DNA from: Imhoffiella purpurea
Lineage (GTDB): Bacteria; Pseudomonadota; Gammaproteobacteria; Chromatiales; Chromatiaceae
Direction: 5' to 3'
DNA length: 47,736 nt
NCBI RefSeq assembly: GCF_000585215.1
Contig: NZ_AONC01000071.1
Coordinates: 1 to 47,736 of the forward strand
Shown: piece by piece, positions 18,933-27,602 of the stretch
How the letters are laid out: each line of letters opens with the position of its first letter
How positions within the stretch are numbered: the first letter of the stretch is position 1
Program-made: the position numbers and the translations under genes
The notes under the pieces: model-generated
Databases searched by the model: none
Seen by the model: only the letters and a program-made list of their open reading frames with translations
What the model was told of the DNA's origin: nothing

Positions 18933-20169
18933 GCTTCCGCTCCAAACCGTCCCAGATGAGTCTGGGATCGAAAGACATCGCCGCGAGCATCGTCAGCACG
19001 ACCACGGCGCAGAAATAGATCGCCCCCGCCTCCGCCTGGACCGAGGCCAGGTTGCCAAGCCGCACCAGGGCGACCAGGATGGTGACCACGTAGACGTCGA
19101 CCATCGACCAGCGCCCGATCGCCTCGGTAATGCGATAGAGCCGGGTCCGCTCGCGCGGACTCCACCGGGATCCGAGCTGTACCGAGAGCAACAAGGTCAG
19201 CAGAATCAGCAGTTTGAGCATCGGGACGAAGATGCTGGCGACGAAGACGATGACGGCCAGGGGCCACATTCCGTTCTCGAAGAGAAACACGACCCCGCTC
19301 AGGATGGTATCCGACTGACTCTTGCCGAGCGAGGTCACGGTCATGATGGGCAGCAGATTGGCCGGGATATAGAAGGCGACCGCCGCCAGCAGCAGGGCCC
19401 AGGTGCGTTGGATACTATTAGGCTTGCGCCCGTGCAGGACATCGGCGCAGCGCGGACAGCGCAGATGGCGCCCGTCCCAGAGGGCGGAATCGCGATGGAT
19501 CACCAGTTTGCAGACATCGCACGCCAGGTGTCCATCGCCCGGCCTCGGCGGTCTCACCGGCTCGCGCATCCAGGGCACCCGCGACCAGACCAGATCCGGA
19601 TCCAACGCCGACTGGGCACCGGCCAGCACCAGAATGAGGATGCCGAAGGCGAAGAGCGCCGCCCCGGGAAGGATGGTCGCCATCTCGGAGAGCTTCACCA
19701 CCGAGACCAGGATGCCCAGCATGAAGACGTCCGTCATCCCCCAGGGCGTCAGGGTGCGGACCCAGCGAAACAGCTCCGGCAGCCAGAAGGGCATGCGGCC
19801 CAAACTCAAGGGGACGAGTACCGTCAGCAGCAGCACCAGCTGCAGCCCGGGCGCCAGGATGCTGGTGAAGAAGACCACCGAGGCGATGAAGAGATTGCCT
19901 CCCTCCCATAGGTCCAGAACGCCCGTCATGAGCGTCGTGTAGGTCGTCTGACCGCCCATCTCGAAGGCGAGGAAGGGAAAGGCGTTGGCGATGACGAAAA
20001 GCAGGATGCCGGCGACCGTCAGGGCCAGGGTGCGATTGAGGCTGTCCGGGCGGTCCCGGTGCAGCACGTTGCCGCAGCGCACGCAGACGGCCGTTCCGCC
20101 GGGCGGAAGCGCCGGATTGCGTTGCAGCAAGCCGCATTCCAGACATTCGGTCAGCGTGTCTCGGCCCAT
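18925..20169 (-). CDS. pqiA: PqiA, inner-membrane partner of PqiB
   Basis: A 414-residue membrane protein built of two repeated halves. Each starts with a zinc-ribbon-like Cys pattern (CLECG...CVRCG near residue 9-34; CDVCK...CPRCA near 217-241) and continues with about four helices. This two-fold PqiA architecture is diagnostic. PqiA works with PqiB and PqiC in lipid transport and envelope stress tolerance; the E. coli operon is paraquat-inducible. It is the first gene of the operon, with the promoter in the 246-base gap shared with the divergent alpha/beta hydrolase. Confidence 0.92.
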   Translation of the reverse strand: MGRDTLTECLECGLLQRNPALPPGGTAVCVRCGNVLHRDRPDSLNRTLALTVAGILLFVIANAFPFLAFEMGGQTTYTTLMTGVLDLWEGGNLFIASVVFFTSILAPGLQLVLLLTVLVPLSLGRMPFWLPELFRWVRTLTPWGMTDVFMLGILVSVVKLSEMATILPGAALFAFGILILVLAGAQSALDPDLVWSRVPWMREPVRPPRPGDGHLACDVCKLVIHRDSALWDGRHLRCPRCADVLHGRKPNSIQRTWALLLAAVAFYIPANLLPIMTVTSLGKSQSDTILSGVVFLFENGMWPLAVIVFVASIFVPMLKLLILLTLLLSVQLGSRWSPRERTRLYRITEAIGRWSMVDVYVVTILVALVRLGNLASVQAEAGAIYFCAVVVLTMLAAMSFDPRLIWDGLERKHV

Positions 20170-20415
20170 GGGTCACCGCACCTCGAACGGGGTCTCATCC
20201 AAGCCGTGCATTCTCATCCCGATGCTGCGACTGCACAAATCGCGGTGAAGGGCGCATAATCGCGCCTCTGCTTCGAACATCCGCCGACACCACCTCATGA
20301 TCCGGGCCGCAAGGGTTTCAGCCGATCCGATCGGCCCGACGTCGATGATATGCCGGTCCCGGCCGCCAATGGCCACCCCACCCAAGACAGGTGCGCACTG
20401 CACCGACCGATCCCA

Positions 20416-21252
20416 ATGACGATGCATACTCAAGAACCGCAATCCACATCTGACACCCATCCGACTCGATTCGACCGCCCGGCCTCGACAGCCATCGACG
20501 ATCTCTGGAACCTGGCGACCAGCCCCTGGCGCCTGGCGCTCGAAAGCCGGGCCGGCTGGGAATTCGGCGCACTCATGGCGAGCCAGCCGTGGCTGACGCT
20601 GGCACCTCACGGCGACGGACATCCGGTACTGGTGCTGCCGAGACTGCTCGGCTGCGACCTCTCGACCCAGCCGCTGCGCACCTTCCTGACACAGATGGGC
20701 TACGAGAGCCATACTTGGGGCCTGGGATTGAACGTCGGACCCCGCACCGGGATCCTGGACGCCTGCATGGACCGGCTCATCGCACTGGAAAAGCGCTCCG
20801 GACGCAAGGTCAGTCTGATCGGCTGGAGCCTGGGCGGTCTCTACGCGCGAGAGCTGGCCAAGGAGGCCCCCGAGCGGGTACGACAGGTGATCACGCTCGG
20901 ATCGCCCTTCACCGGTCATCCCACTCCGACCCAGATCTGGGACTTTTATCGGGATCTGACCGGCGATCATATGGGCCTGCCGCATGAGCATGGCTCGCTT
21001 GCCGAGGACCCCCAGGTACCCACAACCTCCATCTTCAGCCGCAGCGACGGCATCGTACCCTGGACCTGCAGCCAGACGCAGCCAGGGGCACTGACCGAAA
21101 ACATCGAGGTCGAATCCAGCCATCTCGGCCTGGCGGTCAATCCGGCCTCGCTTCACGCGATCGCCGATCGGCTCGCACAGCCGGAGGGAAGCTGGAGCCC
21201 CTTCGATCGCAGCGGCCTGCGCGGCCTCTTCTATCCGGATCCAGGGAGGTAA
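20416..21252 (+). CDS. Alpha/beta hydrolase (lipase/esterase-like)
   Basis: A 278-residue soluble hydrolase. After about 70 residues the fold begins with HPVLVLPRLLG. The nucleophile elbow is GWSLGG (Ser138), followed by a TLGSPFTG segment common in triacylglycerol-lipase and PGAP1-like proteins. A later Asp (SRSDGIVPW) and His (SSHLG) complete a plausible catalytic triad. Substrate unknown; a lipid or ester is likely. ATG 20416 begins a polar N-terminus; a second ATG follows two codons later. The MFS gene begins 10 bases after the stop, suggesting co-transcription. Confidence 0.75.
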   Translation: MTMHTQEPQSTSDTHPTRFDRPASTAIDDLWNLATSPWRLALESRAGWEFGALMASQPWLTLAPHGDGHPVLVLPRLLGCDLSTQPLRTFLTQMGYESHTWGLGLNVGPRTGILDACMDRLIALEKRSGRKVSLIGWSLGGLYARELAKEAPERVRQVITLGSPFTGHPTPTQIWDFYRDLTGDHMGLPHEHGSLAEDPQVPTTSIFSRSDGIVPWTCSQTQPGALTENIEVESSHLGLAVNPASLHAIADRLAQPEGSWSPFDRSGLRGLFYPDPGR

Positions 21253-21262
21253 CCAGCCAAGG

Positions 21263-22468
21263 ATGCAGATACGCCCCAGCCTTCTGATCGTACTCGGACT
21301 CCTGTCCGGTCTGACACCATTCGCCATCGATCTCTATCTGCCGAGTCTGCCGTCGATCGCCCAGGATCTGGGCTCGTCCATCGAGATGGCCCAACTCAGC
21401 GTCACCGTCTATCTCGGTGTCTTCGCCGGGGCGCATCTCTTCCTCGGACCGCTCTCGGATGTGCTGGGGCGGCGCGCGACCATCGGCGGAGGACTGATCC
21501 TCTTCCTGGTCGCCGCGCTCGTCTGCATGCTGGCCACGCGCATGGAGGTGCTGCTCGCGGCCCGCGCGCTGCAGGCGCTTGGCGGCGCCGCGGTCGCCGT
21601 GACCATCCCCGCCCTGGTGCGGGATCTCTACGAGAAGGACGATTACGCCCGCGTCATGAGCCTGGTGATGCTGGTAATGGCCCTGGCACCATTGATCGCA
21701 CCCAGCCTGGGCTCGCTCATCATCGGCTTCGTCACCTGGCGAATCGTCTTCCTGACCCTGTTCGCCATCGCCGGCATCGCCACCCTGCTCTATTTCGCGC
21801 TCCTGCAGGAGACACTGCACCGGGAGCATCGGCACGACTTCGATCTGGGTCTGATCCTGCGCAACTATCTGAGGATCGTGCGGCATCGCGCCGCCATCGG
21901 TTACCTGCTGGCCGGGGCCTTCAGCTTCGCCGGCATGATGACCTTCATCGTCACCTCGCCCTACGTCTATATCGAGCTGTACCAGCTGCCGGCGACCTGG
22001 TTCGGGCTCGTCTTCGCGGGCAACGTCGGACTCTCGATGATCGTCTCCTCGCTCAACGCCCGCTTCGCCCCACGCCTGGGGGCCGACCGGCTGCTGGGCT
22101 GGGCGCTCGGGGTCCAGGGACTGACCGCGATCGTGGCGCTCTCGCTGATCGCGCTCGACCAGGCTCCCTTTTGGTCCATCATCCTGATGACGGCACTCTA
22201 TCTGGGCGTAACCGGGGTCGTGCTCGGGAATGCCATGGCGGGCTACATGGCGTTCTTCTCGAAATCCGCGGGTACGGCCTCGGCGTTCGCCGGCGCCTCG
22301 CGATTCGGCGCCGGGGCGCTGATGGGCACGTTCGCCAGCATCGGCCACGATGGAACCGCCACTCCGCTCCTGGTCGGAATGGGCATCTCCGGACTCATGG
22401 GACTGTTCGTCTTCTCCACGCTCTGCCGGGAGACGCTCCGACCGGACCGGGCCGCCGATCACGGCTGA
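21263..22468 (+). CDS. Bcr/CflA-type multidrug MFS transporter
   Basis: A 401-residue 12-helix major-facilitator protein. The N-terminus (TPFAIDLYLPSLP) and the loop 2-3 motif (GPLSDVLGRR) are typical of the Bcr/CflA drug-efflux family, whose members expel bicyclomycin, chloramphenicol and similar compounds by proton antiport. The actual substrate is unknown. It starts 10 bases after the alpha/beta hydrolase, with a GGGAGG near the upstream stop and AAGG just before the ATG, so both are probably one transcript. Confidence 0.85.
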   Translation: MQIRPSLLIVLGLLSGLTPFAIDLYLPSLPSIAQDLGSSIEMAQLSVTVYLGVFAGAHLFLGPLSDVLGRRATIGGGLILFLVAALVCMLATRMEVLLAARALQALGGAAVAVTIPALVRDLYEKDDYARVMSLVMLVMALAPLIAPSLGSLIIGFVTWRIVFLTLFAIAGIATLLYFALLQETLHREHRHDFDLGLILRNYLRIVRHRAAIGYLLAGAFSFAGMMTFIVTSPYVYIELYQLPATWFGLVFAGNVGLSMIVSSLNARFAPRLGADRLLGWALGVQGLTAIVALSLIALDQAPFWSIILMTALYLGVTGVVLGNAMAGYMAFFSKSAGTASAFAGASRFGAGALMGTFASIGHDGTATPLLVGMGISGLMGLFVFSTLCRETLRPDRAADHG

Positions 22469-22550
22469 TCGGGACCGAGTCGGCCCGAGAGACGACGTTG
22501 GCGCATCGACATGCTTTTCCTGATACCCCATTTGTTTTATGGTTACTGCC

Positions 22551-22567
22551 CTGTGACCGGGTCACAG
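22551..22567. promoter_or_regulatory. 17-bp palindrome upstream of the DUF2892 gene
   Basis: CTGTGAC-CGG-GTCACAG is a perfect inverted repeat with a 3-base centre, 92 bases before the DUF2892 start. A second perfect palindrome, GGCCCGCGGGCC, lies at 22611-22622. Operator function is plausible but unproven. The spacing (CTGT-N9-ACAG) is one base too long for a standard LexA box. Confidence 0.4.
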
Positions 22568-22659
22568 AGAACGAAGCAACCGATCCAGGTTGGCTTGCGG
22601 CGCCGCTCGCGGCCCGCGGGCCCATAATTCATACCAGACGACCTGACTGGAGCATCGAA

Positions 22660-22839
22660 ATGAAAAAGAACATGGGTGACAAAGACAGAATGTATCGCGC
22701 GATCGCGGGCGTCCTGATCCTTCTCTGGGGCGTCTCGAACGCCAACGCCTTGGGTCTGATCGGATTCGTCGTGCTGGCAACCGCCTATTTCCGCTTCTGC
22801 CCGGTCTATATCCCCATGGATATCGACACGACCCGCTGA
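22660..22839 (+). CDS. DUF2892 (YgaP-type transmembrane) small protein
   Basis: A 59-residue inner-membrane protein. It has a polar start MKKNMGDKDRMYRAIAG, two hydrophobic helices (about 15-29 and 31-44), then the FCPVYIPMDIDT tail. This is the DUF2892 family, found alone or fused to rhodanese as in YgaP, and common in sulfur-oxidising bacteria. Function unknown; a role linked to reactive sulfur or thiol handling is only suggested by family context. GGAG lies 7 bases before the ATG. It has its own 191-base upstream region with two palindromes and a strong hairpin 10 bases after its stop, so it is probably a separate transcription unit. Confidence 0.8.
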   Translation: MKKNMGDKDRMYRAIAGVLILLWGVSNANALGLIGFVVLATAYFRFCPVYIPMDIDTTR

Positions 22840-22848
22840 TCTCGTGGC

Positions 22849-22876
22849 GCGATCGGCGATAGAGTTCGCCGATCGC
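22849..22876 (+). terminator. Strong hairpin after the DUF2892 gene
   Basis: GCGATCGGCGA pairs perfectly with TCGCCGATCGC (11 bp) around a 6-base loop, starting 10 bases after the stop. There is no U tract, so it may be a terminator aided by other factors or an RNA-stabilising hairpin. Confidence 0.55.
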
Positions 22877-23038
22877 TCGCGGCACGGGCAAGACCAAGAC
22901 ACAGGGACGTGTCACCCTCTTATCCTCTCCCCGCCTATCGGAACCTTGCCCGCGCCATAGGCATGGGGCTCGTCGCCAGTCGCAATACCCGCTAATCTTC
23001 GACGCCAAGAAACGACTCTATCCGCGGCACGACAACCG

Positions 23039-24202
23039 ATGGCGAAATTCTGGAAGCGCCCCAGCCAACCCGAGAACGGCGACCCGCCGATCGATCTCTC
23101 CAAAGAGAACAAGACCCCAGGCCACTCGGACCCGCTCCTCGAGCAAACGGCCCTGGACCAGCTGGCCGCGGTGATGCGGACCCTGGGCAAATACGCCTTC
23201 GACCTGGACGAGATCAAGGCCAGCGCCATCGGCGATCAGGTCGAGATCTGGGTGCGGCACATCCTCATGGCCACACCTCAGCAGAACGATGAAGACCAAG
23301 CGGACGAGGATCGGAAGACCCAAGCCACCGCGCGCCGCGACTGGGCCGGACTGCAGAAATTCGTGGCGACCCTGAGGCGCGGCGAGCAGGCCTACGTCAA
23401 GCGTCAGGTCGTGGGGACGCGTCAGGTCATGGGGGATTTCGTCCAGACGCTCGGGCGCGTCCTGGCCGAGGATCAGGACGAGCAGGCCCGGGTGCTGTCG
23501 GCCATCGATCAGCTGCGCCTCGCCATCGAGGAGGACAGGCCGCTCGAGGTGGTGAGTCAGGAGGCCATACTGGCGATCGATCTCATCAGGGAGATCGCCC
23601 AGGAGCGCAGCCAACGTCATCAGGGGCTGCTGCAGGAACTGACGGGCAAGCTCCAGTCGCTGCGCGGCGAGCTCGACGCCGCCCAGCGCGAGATGGAGAT
23701 CGACTCGCTCACCCGGCTCTACAACCGCAAGGCGTTCGACATCCAGCTCGAGCGCGTCTTCGAGCTGTGTCGGCTCTCCGGCCAGCCGGCCTGCCTGATG
23801 ATGATCGATGCCGACCATTTCAAGCGCATCAACGACGACTATGGGCATCCGGTCGGCGATCTGGTGCTGAAACGGATCGCGAAATGCTGCCTGCAGAGCT
23901 TTCCGCGCAAGACGGATTTCGTCGCCCGCTACGGCGGCGAGGAATTCGCGGTCGTGCTGCAGGACACCCCGATGCGAACGGCGTTCCAGCTTGGCGACCG
24001 GCTGCTGGACGTCGTTCGCGATATGGAGATCGAGCATGAGGAAGTGGAAGAGGTCATACGCATCACCCTCTCCATCGGCGTCGCCGAACTCGATCCCAAG
24101 GCCACGCCCAGCCAATGGCTGAGCGCCGCCGACGCGGCCCTCTATCAGGCCAAGGGCGAGGGACGGGACCGCATCGTCACCAGTCAAGGGTCGAGCGGCT
24201 GA
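23039..24202 (+). CDS. GGDEF diguanylate cyclase
   Basis: A 387-residue cytosolic enzyme that makes cyclic di-GMP from two GTP. The N-terminal about 200 residues are helical with a coiled coil (about 185-220), and I recognise no sensor domain. The C-terminal GGDEF domain (about 225-380) has an intact active site, GGEEF at 299-303, and a product-inhibition I-site RxxD (RKTD, 290-293) at the standard distance. It should therefore be active and feedback-inhibited. No other c-di-GMP gene is adjacent. ATG 23039 has no strong ribosome site. The next gene is convergent, with a hairpin between them. Confidence 0.9.
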   Translation: MAKFWKRPSQPENGDPPIDLSKENKTPGHSDPLLEQTALDQLAAVMRTLGKYAFDLDEIKASAIGDQVEIWVRHILMATPQQNDEDQADEDRKTQATARRDWAGLQKFVATLRRGEQAYVKRQVVGTRQVMGDFVQTLGRVLAEDQDEQARVLSAIDQLRLAIEEDRPLEVVSQEAILAIDLIREIAQERSQRHQGLLQELTGKLQSLRGELDAAQREMEIDSLTRLYNRKAFDIQLERVFELCRLSGQPACLMMIDADHFKRINDDYGHPVGDLVLKRIAKCCLQSFPRKTDFVARYGGEEFAVVLQDTPMRTAFQLGDRLLDVVRDMEIEHEEVEEVIRITLSIGVAELDPKATPSQWLSAADAALYQAKGEGRDRIVTSQGSSG

Positions 24203-24212
24203 ACGGCGGCCG

Positions 24213-24241
24213 GCCCGCGAGCCGTGGAGAGACCCGCGGGC
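24213..24241. terminator. Possible bidirectional terminator
   Basis: GCCCGCG (24213-24219) pairs with CGCGGGC (24235-24241) across 15 bases, between the convergent diguanylate cyclase and YqhA-like genes. No U tract. Confidence 0.35.
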
Positions 24242-24249
24242 GCGCTTCC

Positions 24250-24771
24250 TCAATGCTCTTTCGTCGGATGCTCGCGATGGTCAGCGAATGAGATGCGGTC
24301 CAGCACGCCCAGCAGCAGCGCCGAGACCACGAAGGTCAGGTGGATGATGACGTACCACATGAGCTGGTCGCTCGGAACCTGGGGGATGTTGACGAACACC
24401 TGCAGCAGATGGATCGAGGAGATGGCCACGATCGAGGCCGCCACCTTCAGCTTCAGGGTCCCGGCATCCAGCTTGCCGAGCCAGTTCAGCTTGTCGTCAT
24501 CCTCGTCGATATCGATCTGGGAGACGAAGTTCTCGTAGCCGGAGAACATGACCATCACCACCAGACTGGCGACCAGAGACAGATCGATCAGTCCGAGGAT
24601 GAGGAGCACCATGTCCGGCTCCGACATCTCGAGGATATGCGCCAGAAGGTGATAGATCTCCTGGAAGAACTTGACGGTGAGCGCCATCAGCACCAGGGCC
24701 AAGCCGAGATAGAGGGGCGCGAGCAACCAGCGGCTGCCATAGAGCAGACGTTCGATGAAACGTTCGAGCAC
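24250..24771 (-). CDS. YqhA / UPF0114 family inner-membrane protein
   Basis: A 173-residue protein with about four helices. [17 protein letters not shown] at the N-terminus, [22 protein letters not shown], and [15 protein letters not shown] followed by [12 protein letters not shown] match E. coli YqhA (164 residues) almost throughout. Function unknown. The start is placed at GTG 24771 because it aligns with the YqhA N-terminus. A longer frame to ATG 24864 would translate a perfect 14-bp hairpin that looks like untranslated leader. Monocistronic, convergent with the diguanylate cyclase. Confidence 0.85.
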   Translation of the reverse strand: MLERFIERLLYGSRWLLAPLYLGLALVLMALTVKFFQEIYHLLAHILEMSEPDMVLLILGLIDLSLVASLVVMVMFSGYENFVSQIDIDEDDDKLNWLGKLDAGTLKLKVAASIVAISSIHLLQVFVNIPQVPSDQLMWYVIIHLTFVVSALLLGVLDRISFADHREHPTKEH

Positions 24772-25110
24772 CTGGATTCGATCTCCGATCAGTATTTGGA
24801 TAGACGCCGACGCCGGTCGATATGGGACCGGCGTCGGCGCAATGCGCTCTAAGATACGAGCCAACTCTGCTTATCGCGGGAATTATACCCCGGATTCCGC
24901 CGGCCCTCTCCCATGGCTCCGGCCTGGAGCCGAGCGACCGCCCGGATGACATCCGCTCGGTAGCGGATCGAGCGATCTCGGCTTGTCGTACGTCATGGAC
25001 AAGTCCGCAACATTTCTTCAGCATTCGGGCGGTTTTGCGCGCGAACGAGACGGCACCAAAGATCGTCGATGCGCCAGGTCCATACGACCATCACCTGCGG
25101 AGCACGCGCT
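24772..25110. other. Non-coding gap between yqhA-like and tetrathionate-reductase-type genes
   Basis: 339 bases between divergent genes. It holds the strong hairpin at 24805-24839 on the yqhA side and a CTTGTC-N10-GACAAG inverted repeat (24982-25003) about 110 bases before the octahaem gene start. Nothing else is recognisable. An in-frame extension of the octahaem gene to ATG 25069 is possible but not preferred. Confidence 0.5.
24805..24839 (-). promoter_or_regulatory. 14-bp perfect hairpin in the yqhA-like leader
   Basis: CGCCGACGCCGGTC (24805-24818) and GACCGGCGTCGGCG (24826-24839) form a perfect stem with a 7-base loop. It lies 34-68 bases upstream of the preferred GTG start. It could be an attenuator or leader structure. 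Confidence 0.5.
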
Positions 25111-26757
25111 ATGCGATCCTTTTTCGGACATCTCCTGGCAATCCTGCTGGGAACGCTCTTAGTGACCTCGGCCCAGGCGTCTTCGGGTCAATGGCCCACG
25201 CCGCCCGCGACCAAGCCGCCCGACCAGGTCTCCGGTCCGCTCAGCGGAGGAACCGGCGATCACACCAAGTACGAGGCCCTGAAACAGCCCTTTTCCTCCG
25301 GCCCCGAGGTCACCAAGGCTTGCCTGAGCTGTCATACCGAGACCGGCAAGCACTTCATGAAGAACATTCACTGGACCTGGGAATACCGCAATCCGGATAC
25401 GGGCCAGCTGCTCGGCAAGAAGCATCTGGTCAACAACTTCTGCACCAACGCCCGCGGCAACGAGGGGATGTGCGCCCAATGCCACGCCGGCTACGGCTGG
25501 AAGGACGAGAGCTTCGACTTCAGCGACGAGACCAACATCGACTGTCTGGTCTGCCACGAAACGACAGGGACCTATTACAAGACCCCGAACAGCGAGGGTA
25601 GCCCGGCCTGTTCGGTCATGTTCGAGGACATGGCGCCCATCGACTACAATCTGGTCGCCCAGAGCGTCGGCCTGCCTCAGCGCGCCAACTGCGGAACCTG
25701 CCACTTTCACGGTGGAGGCGGCGACAACGTCAAGCATGGCGACCTCTCCAGCGCGCTGACCAATCCACCGCGCGATCTGGACGTCCACATGGACGCCCAA
25801 GGGCTCAACTTCGCCTGCACCGCCTGCCATATCACCAAATCGCATATCTGGGCCGGCAGCCGATACCGCGTCATCGCCAAGGACAAGGAAGGCACGGGCA
25901 AACCAGGCGAACGGCGCGACGTGGCGACCTGCGAGTCCTGTCACGGCAACGAGCCCCATCCGGTCGACTCGCTCGCCGCCTTCAAGCTCAACGACCATAT
26001 CTCGAGCGTCGCCTGCCAGACCTGCCACATCCCCGAGTTCGCGCGCGGCGGCGTGGCGACCGAGACCGACTGGGACTGGCGCACCGCCGGCAAGACCCGC
26101 AACGGCGAGGGCTACCACGAGCACGGCTATACCCAGGGCAACGGCGAGGAGCGCTATACCTACAAGTCGATCAAGGGCACCTTCACCTACGGCGAGAATC
26201 TGGTTCCCCTCTACCGCTGGTTCGACGGTCAGATGAACTACACGACCATCGATACCAAGTTCGACGTCACCAAGCCGGTCGCCATCAACGACTTCACCGG
26301 CTCGCGCGAGGACCCCAGGTCGCGGATCTGGCCGTTCAAACGCATGACCACCTGGATGCCGGCCGACATGGGCAACGGCACCCTGGTCTACAACCACCTC
26401 TGGGGCCAGGACGAGGACTCCTACTGGGGCAACTACGACATGGGCAAATCCATCGCCCACGGCATGAAGCAGTTCAACCTGCCCTACTCGGGCGAATACG
26501 GCTACGTCGAGACCTATTCCTACTGGCCCATCACCCACATGGTCGCCCCCAAGGAAGAGGCGCTCGCCTGCAGCGACTGCCACGCCGACGACGGACGCCT
26601 GGAGAACGTGGAGGGCGTCTACATGCCTGGCCGCGATCACAACCCCTGGCTGGACACCATCGGGATCATCGCGGTTCTAGGGACCTTTCTCGTGATTCTG
26701 GGCCATGCCCTGATCCGCATCTTCTCCACCATGAAGAACAAGCAGGAGCAGCACTAA
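25111..26757 (+). CDS. Octahaem tetrathionate reductase (OTR) family c-type cytochrome
   Basis: A 548-residue periplasmic cytochrome. It has a signal peptide (1-23), eight CxxCH motifs at 71, 121, 145, 194, 236, 274, 302 and 487, and a C-terminal membrane helix (about 516-536) that tethers it. Eight haems with seven clustered in the first 310 residues and one after a 180-residue gap fits the octahaem tetrathionate reductase family of Shewanella. The purified Shewanella enzyme reduces tetrathionate and, in vitro, nitrite and hydroxylamine. The physiological substrate here is open; tetrathionate suits a sulfur bacterium. The stop overlaps the start of a membrane cytochrome b, the likely quinol oxidase partner. 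ATG 25111 is preferred over 25069 because GGAG lies 8 bases upstream and it begins the signal peptide. Confidence 0.85.
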   Translation: MRSFFGHLLAILLGTLLVTSAQASSGQWPTPPATKPPDQVSGPLSGGTGDHTKYEALKQPFSSGPEVTKACLSCHTETGKHFMKNIHWTWEYRNPDTGQLLGKKHLVNNFCTNARGNEGMCAQCHAGYGWKDESFDFSDETNIDCLVCHETTGTYYKTPNSEGSPACSVMFEDMAPIDYNLVAQSVGLPQRANCGTCHFHGGGGDNVKHGDLSSALTNPPRDLDVHMDAQGLNFACTACHITKSHIWAGSRYRVIAKDKEGTGKPGERRDVATCESCHGNEPHPVDSLAAFKLNDHISSVACQTCHIPEFARGGVATETDWDWRTAGKTRNGEGYHEHGYTQGNGEERYTYKSIKGTFTYGENLVPLYRWFDGQMNYTTIDTKFDVTKPVAINDFTGSREDPRSRIWPFKRMTTWMPADMGNGTLVYNHLWGQDEDSYWGNYDMGKSIAHGMKQFNLPYSGEYGYVETYSYWPITHMVAPKEEALACSDCHADDGRLENVEGVYMPGRDHNPWLDTIGIIAVLGTFLVILGHALIRIFSTMKNKQEQH

Positions 26758-27410
26758 TGGCCATTCGTCGCGTAAGAATCTTCAGTCTGTTCGAGCGTTT
26801 CTGGCATTGGGGCCAGATGCTGCTGATCGTGATGCTGATGATCACCGGATTCGGGCTGCACGGATTCCATCACTGGCTGAGCTTCGAGCAGGCGGTGACC
26901 CTGCACACCCTGTCGGCCTTCCTCCTGCTGCTGCTCTGGGCCTTCAGCATCTTCTGGCTGTTCACGACCCGCAACTGGCGCCACTTCATTCCCACCGTCA
27001 AGGGGATGTGGCAGGTGCTACGCTTCTACAGCTTCGGCATCTTCCAGGGCGAGCACCACCCCTACCGCAAGGCCTACTGGCGCAAGCACAATCCATTGCA
27101 GGCGCTGGCCTACCTGATGCTGAAGATCGTCCTCTTCCCGCTCATCTGGATCTCGGGGCTGGTCTATCTCTTCTATTTCCTGTGGAGAGACATCCCGCAC
27201 GCCAGCCAGCTGCTCGACGGCGTCGCCCTGATCCACACCGGCGCTGCCTTCACCATCCTGGTCTTCGTCATGATCCACGTCTACATGCTCACCACCGGAC
27301 ACTCGTTCAAGGAGCACGTGATGCCCATGATCACCGGATTCGACGACGTGGACCTGTCGCCGGAGGAAGAGGCCTATCTGCTGAAGGACGAGCCCGGGGT
27401 CATCCGCTGA
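26757..27410 (+). CDS. Membrane cytochrome b (cytochrome b/b6 domain, reductase anchor)
   Basis: A 217-residue integral protein with about four helices (about 18-38, 46-68, 115-145, 158-185) carrying conserved His residues in the first (ERFWHWGQ), second (VTLHTLSAF) and last (FVMIHVYM) regions. These are the haem-b ligands of thiosulfate-reductase or formate-dehydrogenase type cytochrome b subunits. It should oxidise quinol and hand electrons to the octahaem cytochrome encoded just upstream. The ATG overlaps that gene's TAA (TAATG), so translation is coupled. The pair forms a complete quinol-to-substrate reductase module. Confidence 0.85.
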   Translation: MAIRRVRIFSLFERFWHWGQMLLIVMLMITGFGLHGFHHWLSFEQAVTLHTLSAFLLLLLWAFSIFWLFTTRNWRHFIPTVKGMWQVLRFYSFGIFQGEHHPYRKAYWRKHNPLQALAYLMLKIVLFPLIWISGLVYLFYFLWRDIPHASQLLDGVALIHTGAAFTILVFVMIHVYMLTTGHSFKEHVMPMITGFDDVDLSPEEEAYLLKDEPGVIR

Positions 27411-27466
27411 GGACGCGGGGATTCGCAGACGGCAGGGATGCCTGAGTCGAATGGAGAGCGCCTGCG

Positions 27467-27495
27467 GGCGAGGATGCGTTCATGACGCCCTCGCC
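27467..27495. terminator. Bidirectional hairpin between cytochrome b and ubiT
   Basis: GGCGAGG pairs with CCTCGCC, with an inner GCGT/ACGC stem and a 5-base loop. It lies between two convergent genes, and no long U tract is seen. A second weak hairpin (27586-27602) abuts the ubiT stop. Confidence 0.45.
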
Positions 27496-27602
27496 TCACG
27501 AACCGATCGAATGCGGGTCGGCTCACGCATCCGAGGTGAAACCGGGACCCTTCCGGCCGGAGGCTGTCCACCGAGCCGGAAGAGCGCCGCAGGGAAAGCG
27601 GC

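Noticed and set aside
22551-22567. The CTGTGAC-CGG-GTCACAG palindrome as a LexA box.
   Set aside because: The gap between CTGT and ACAG is 9 rather than 8 bases, and the nearby gene has no SOS connection.
24772-24864. The longer start (ATG 24864) for the YqhA-like gene.
   Set aside because: It adds 31 residues absent from YqhA and covers a perfect hairpin more likely to be leader RNA.
24982-25003. CTTGTC-N10-GACAAG upstream of the octahaem reductase as an FNR, DNR or CooA site.
   Set aside because: The half sites and spacing do not match TTGAT-N4-ATCAA or TGTCG-N6-CGACA; it may be chance.
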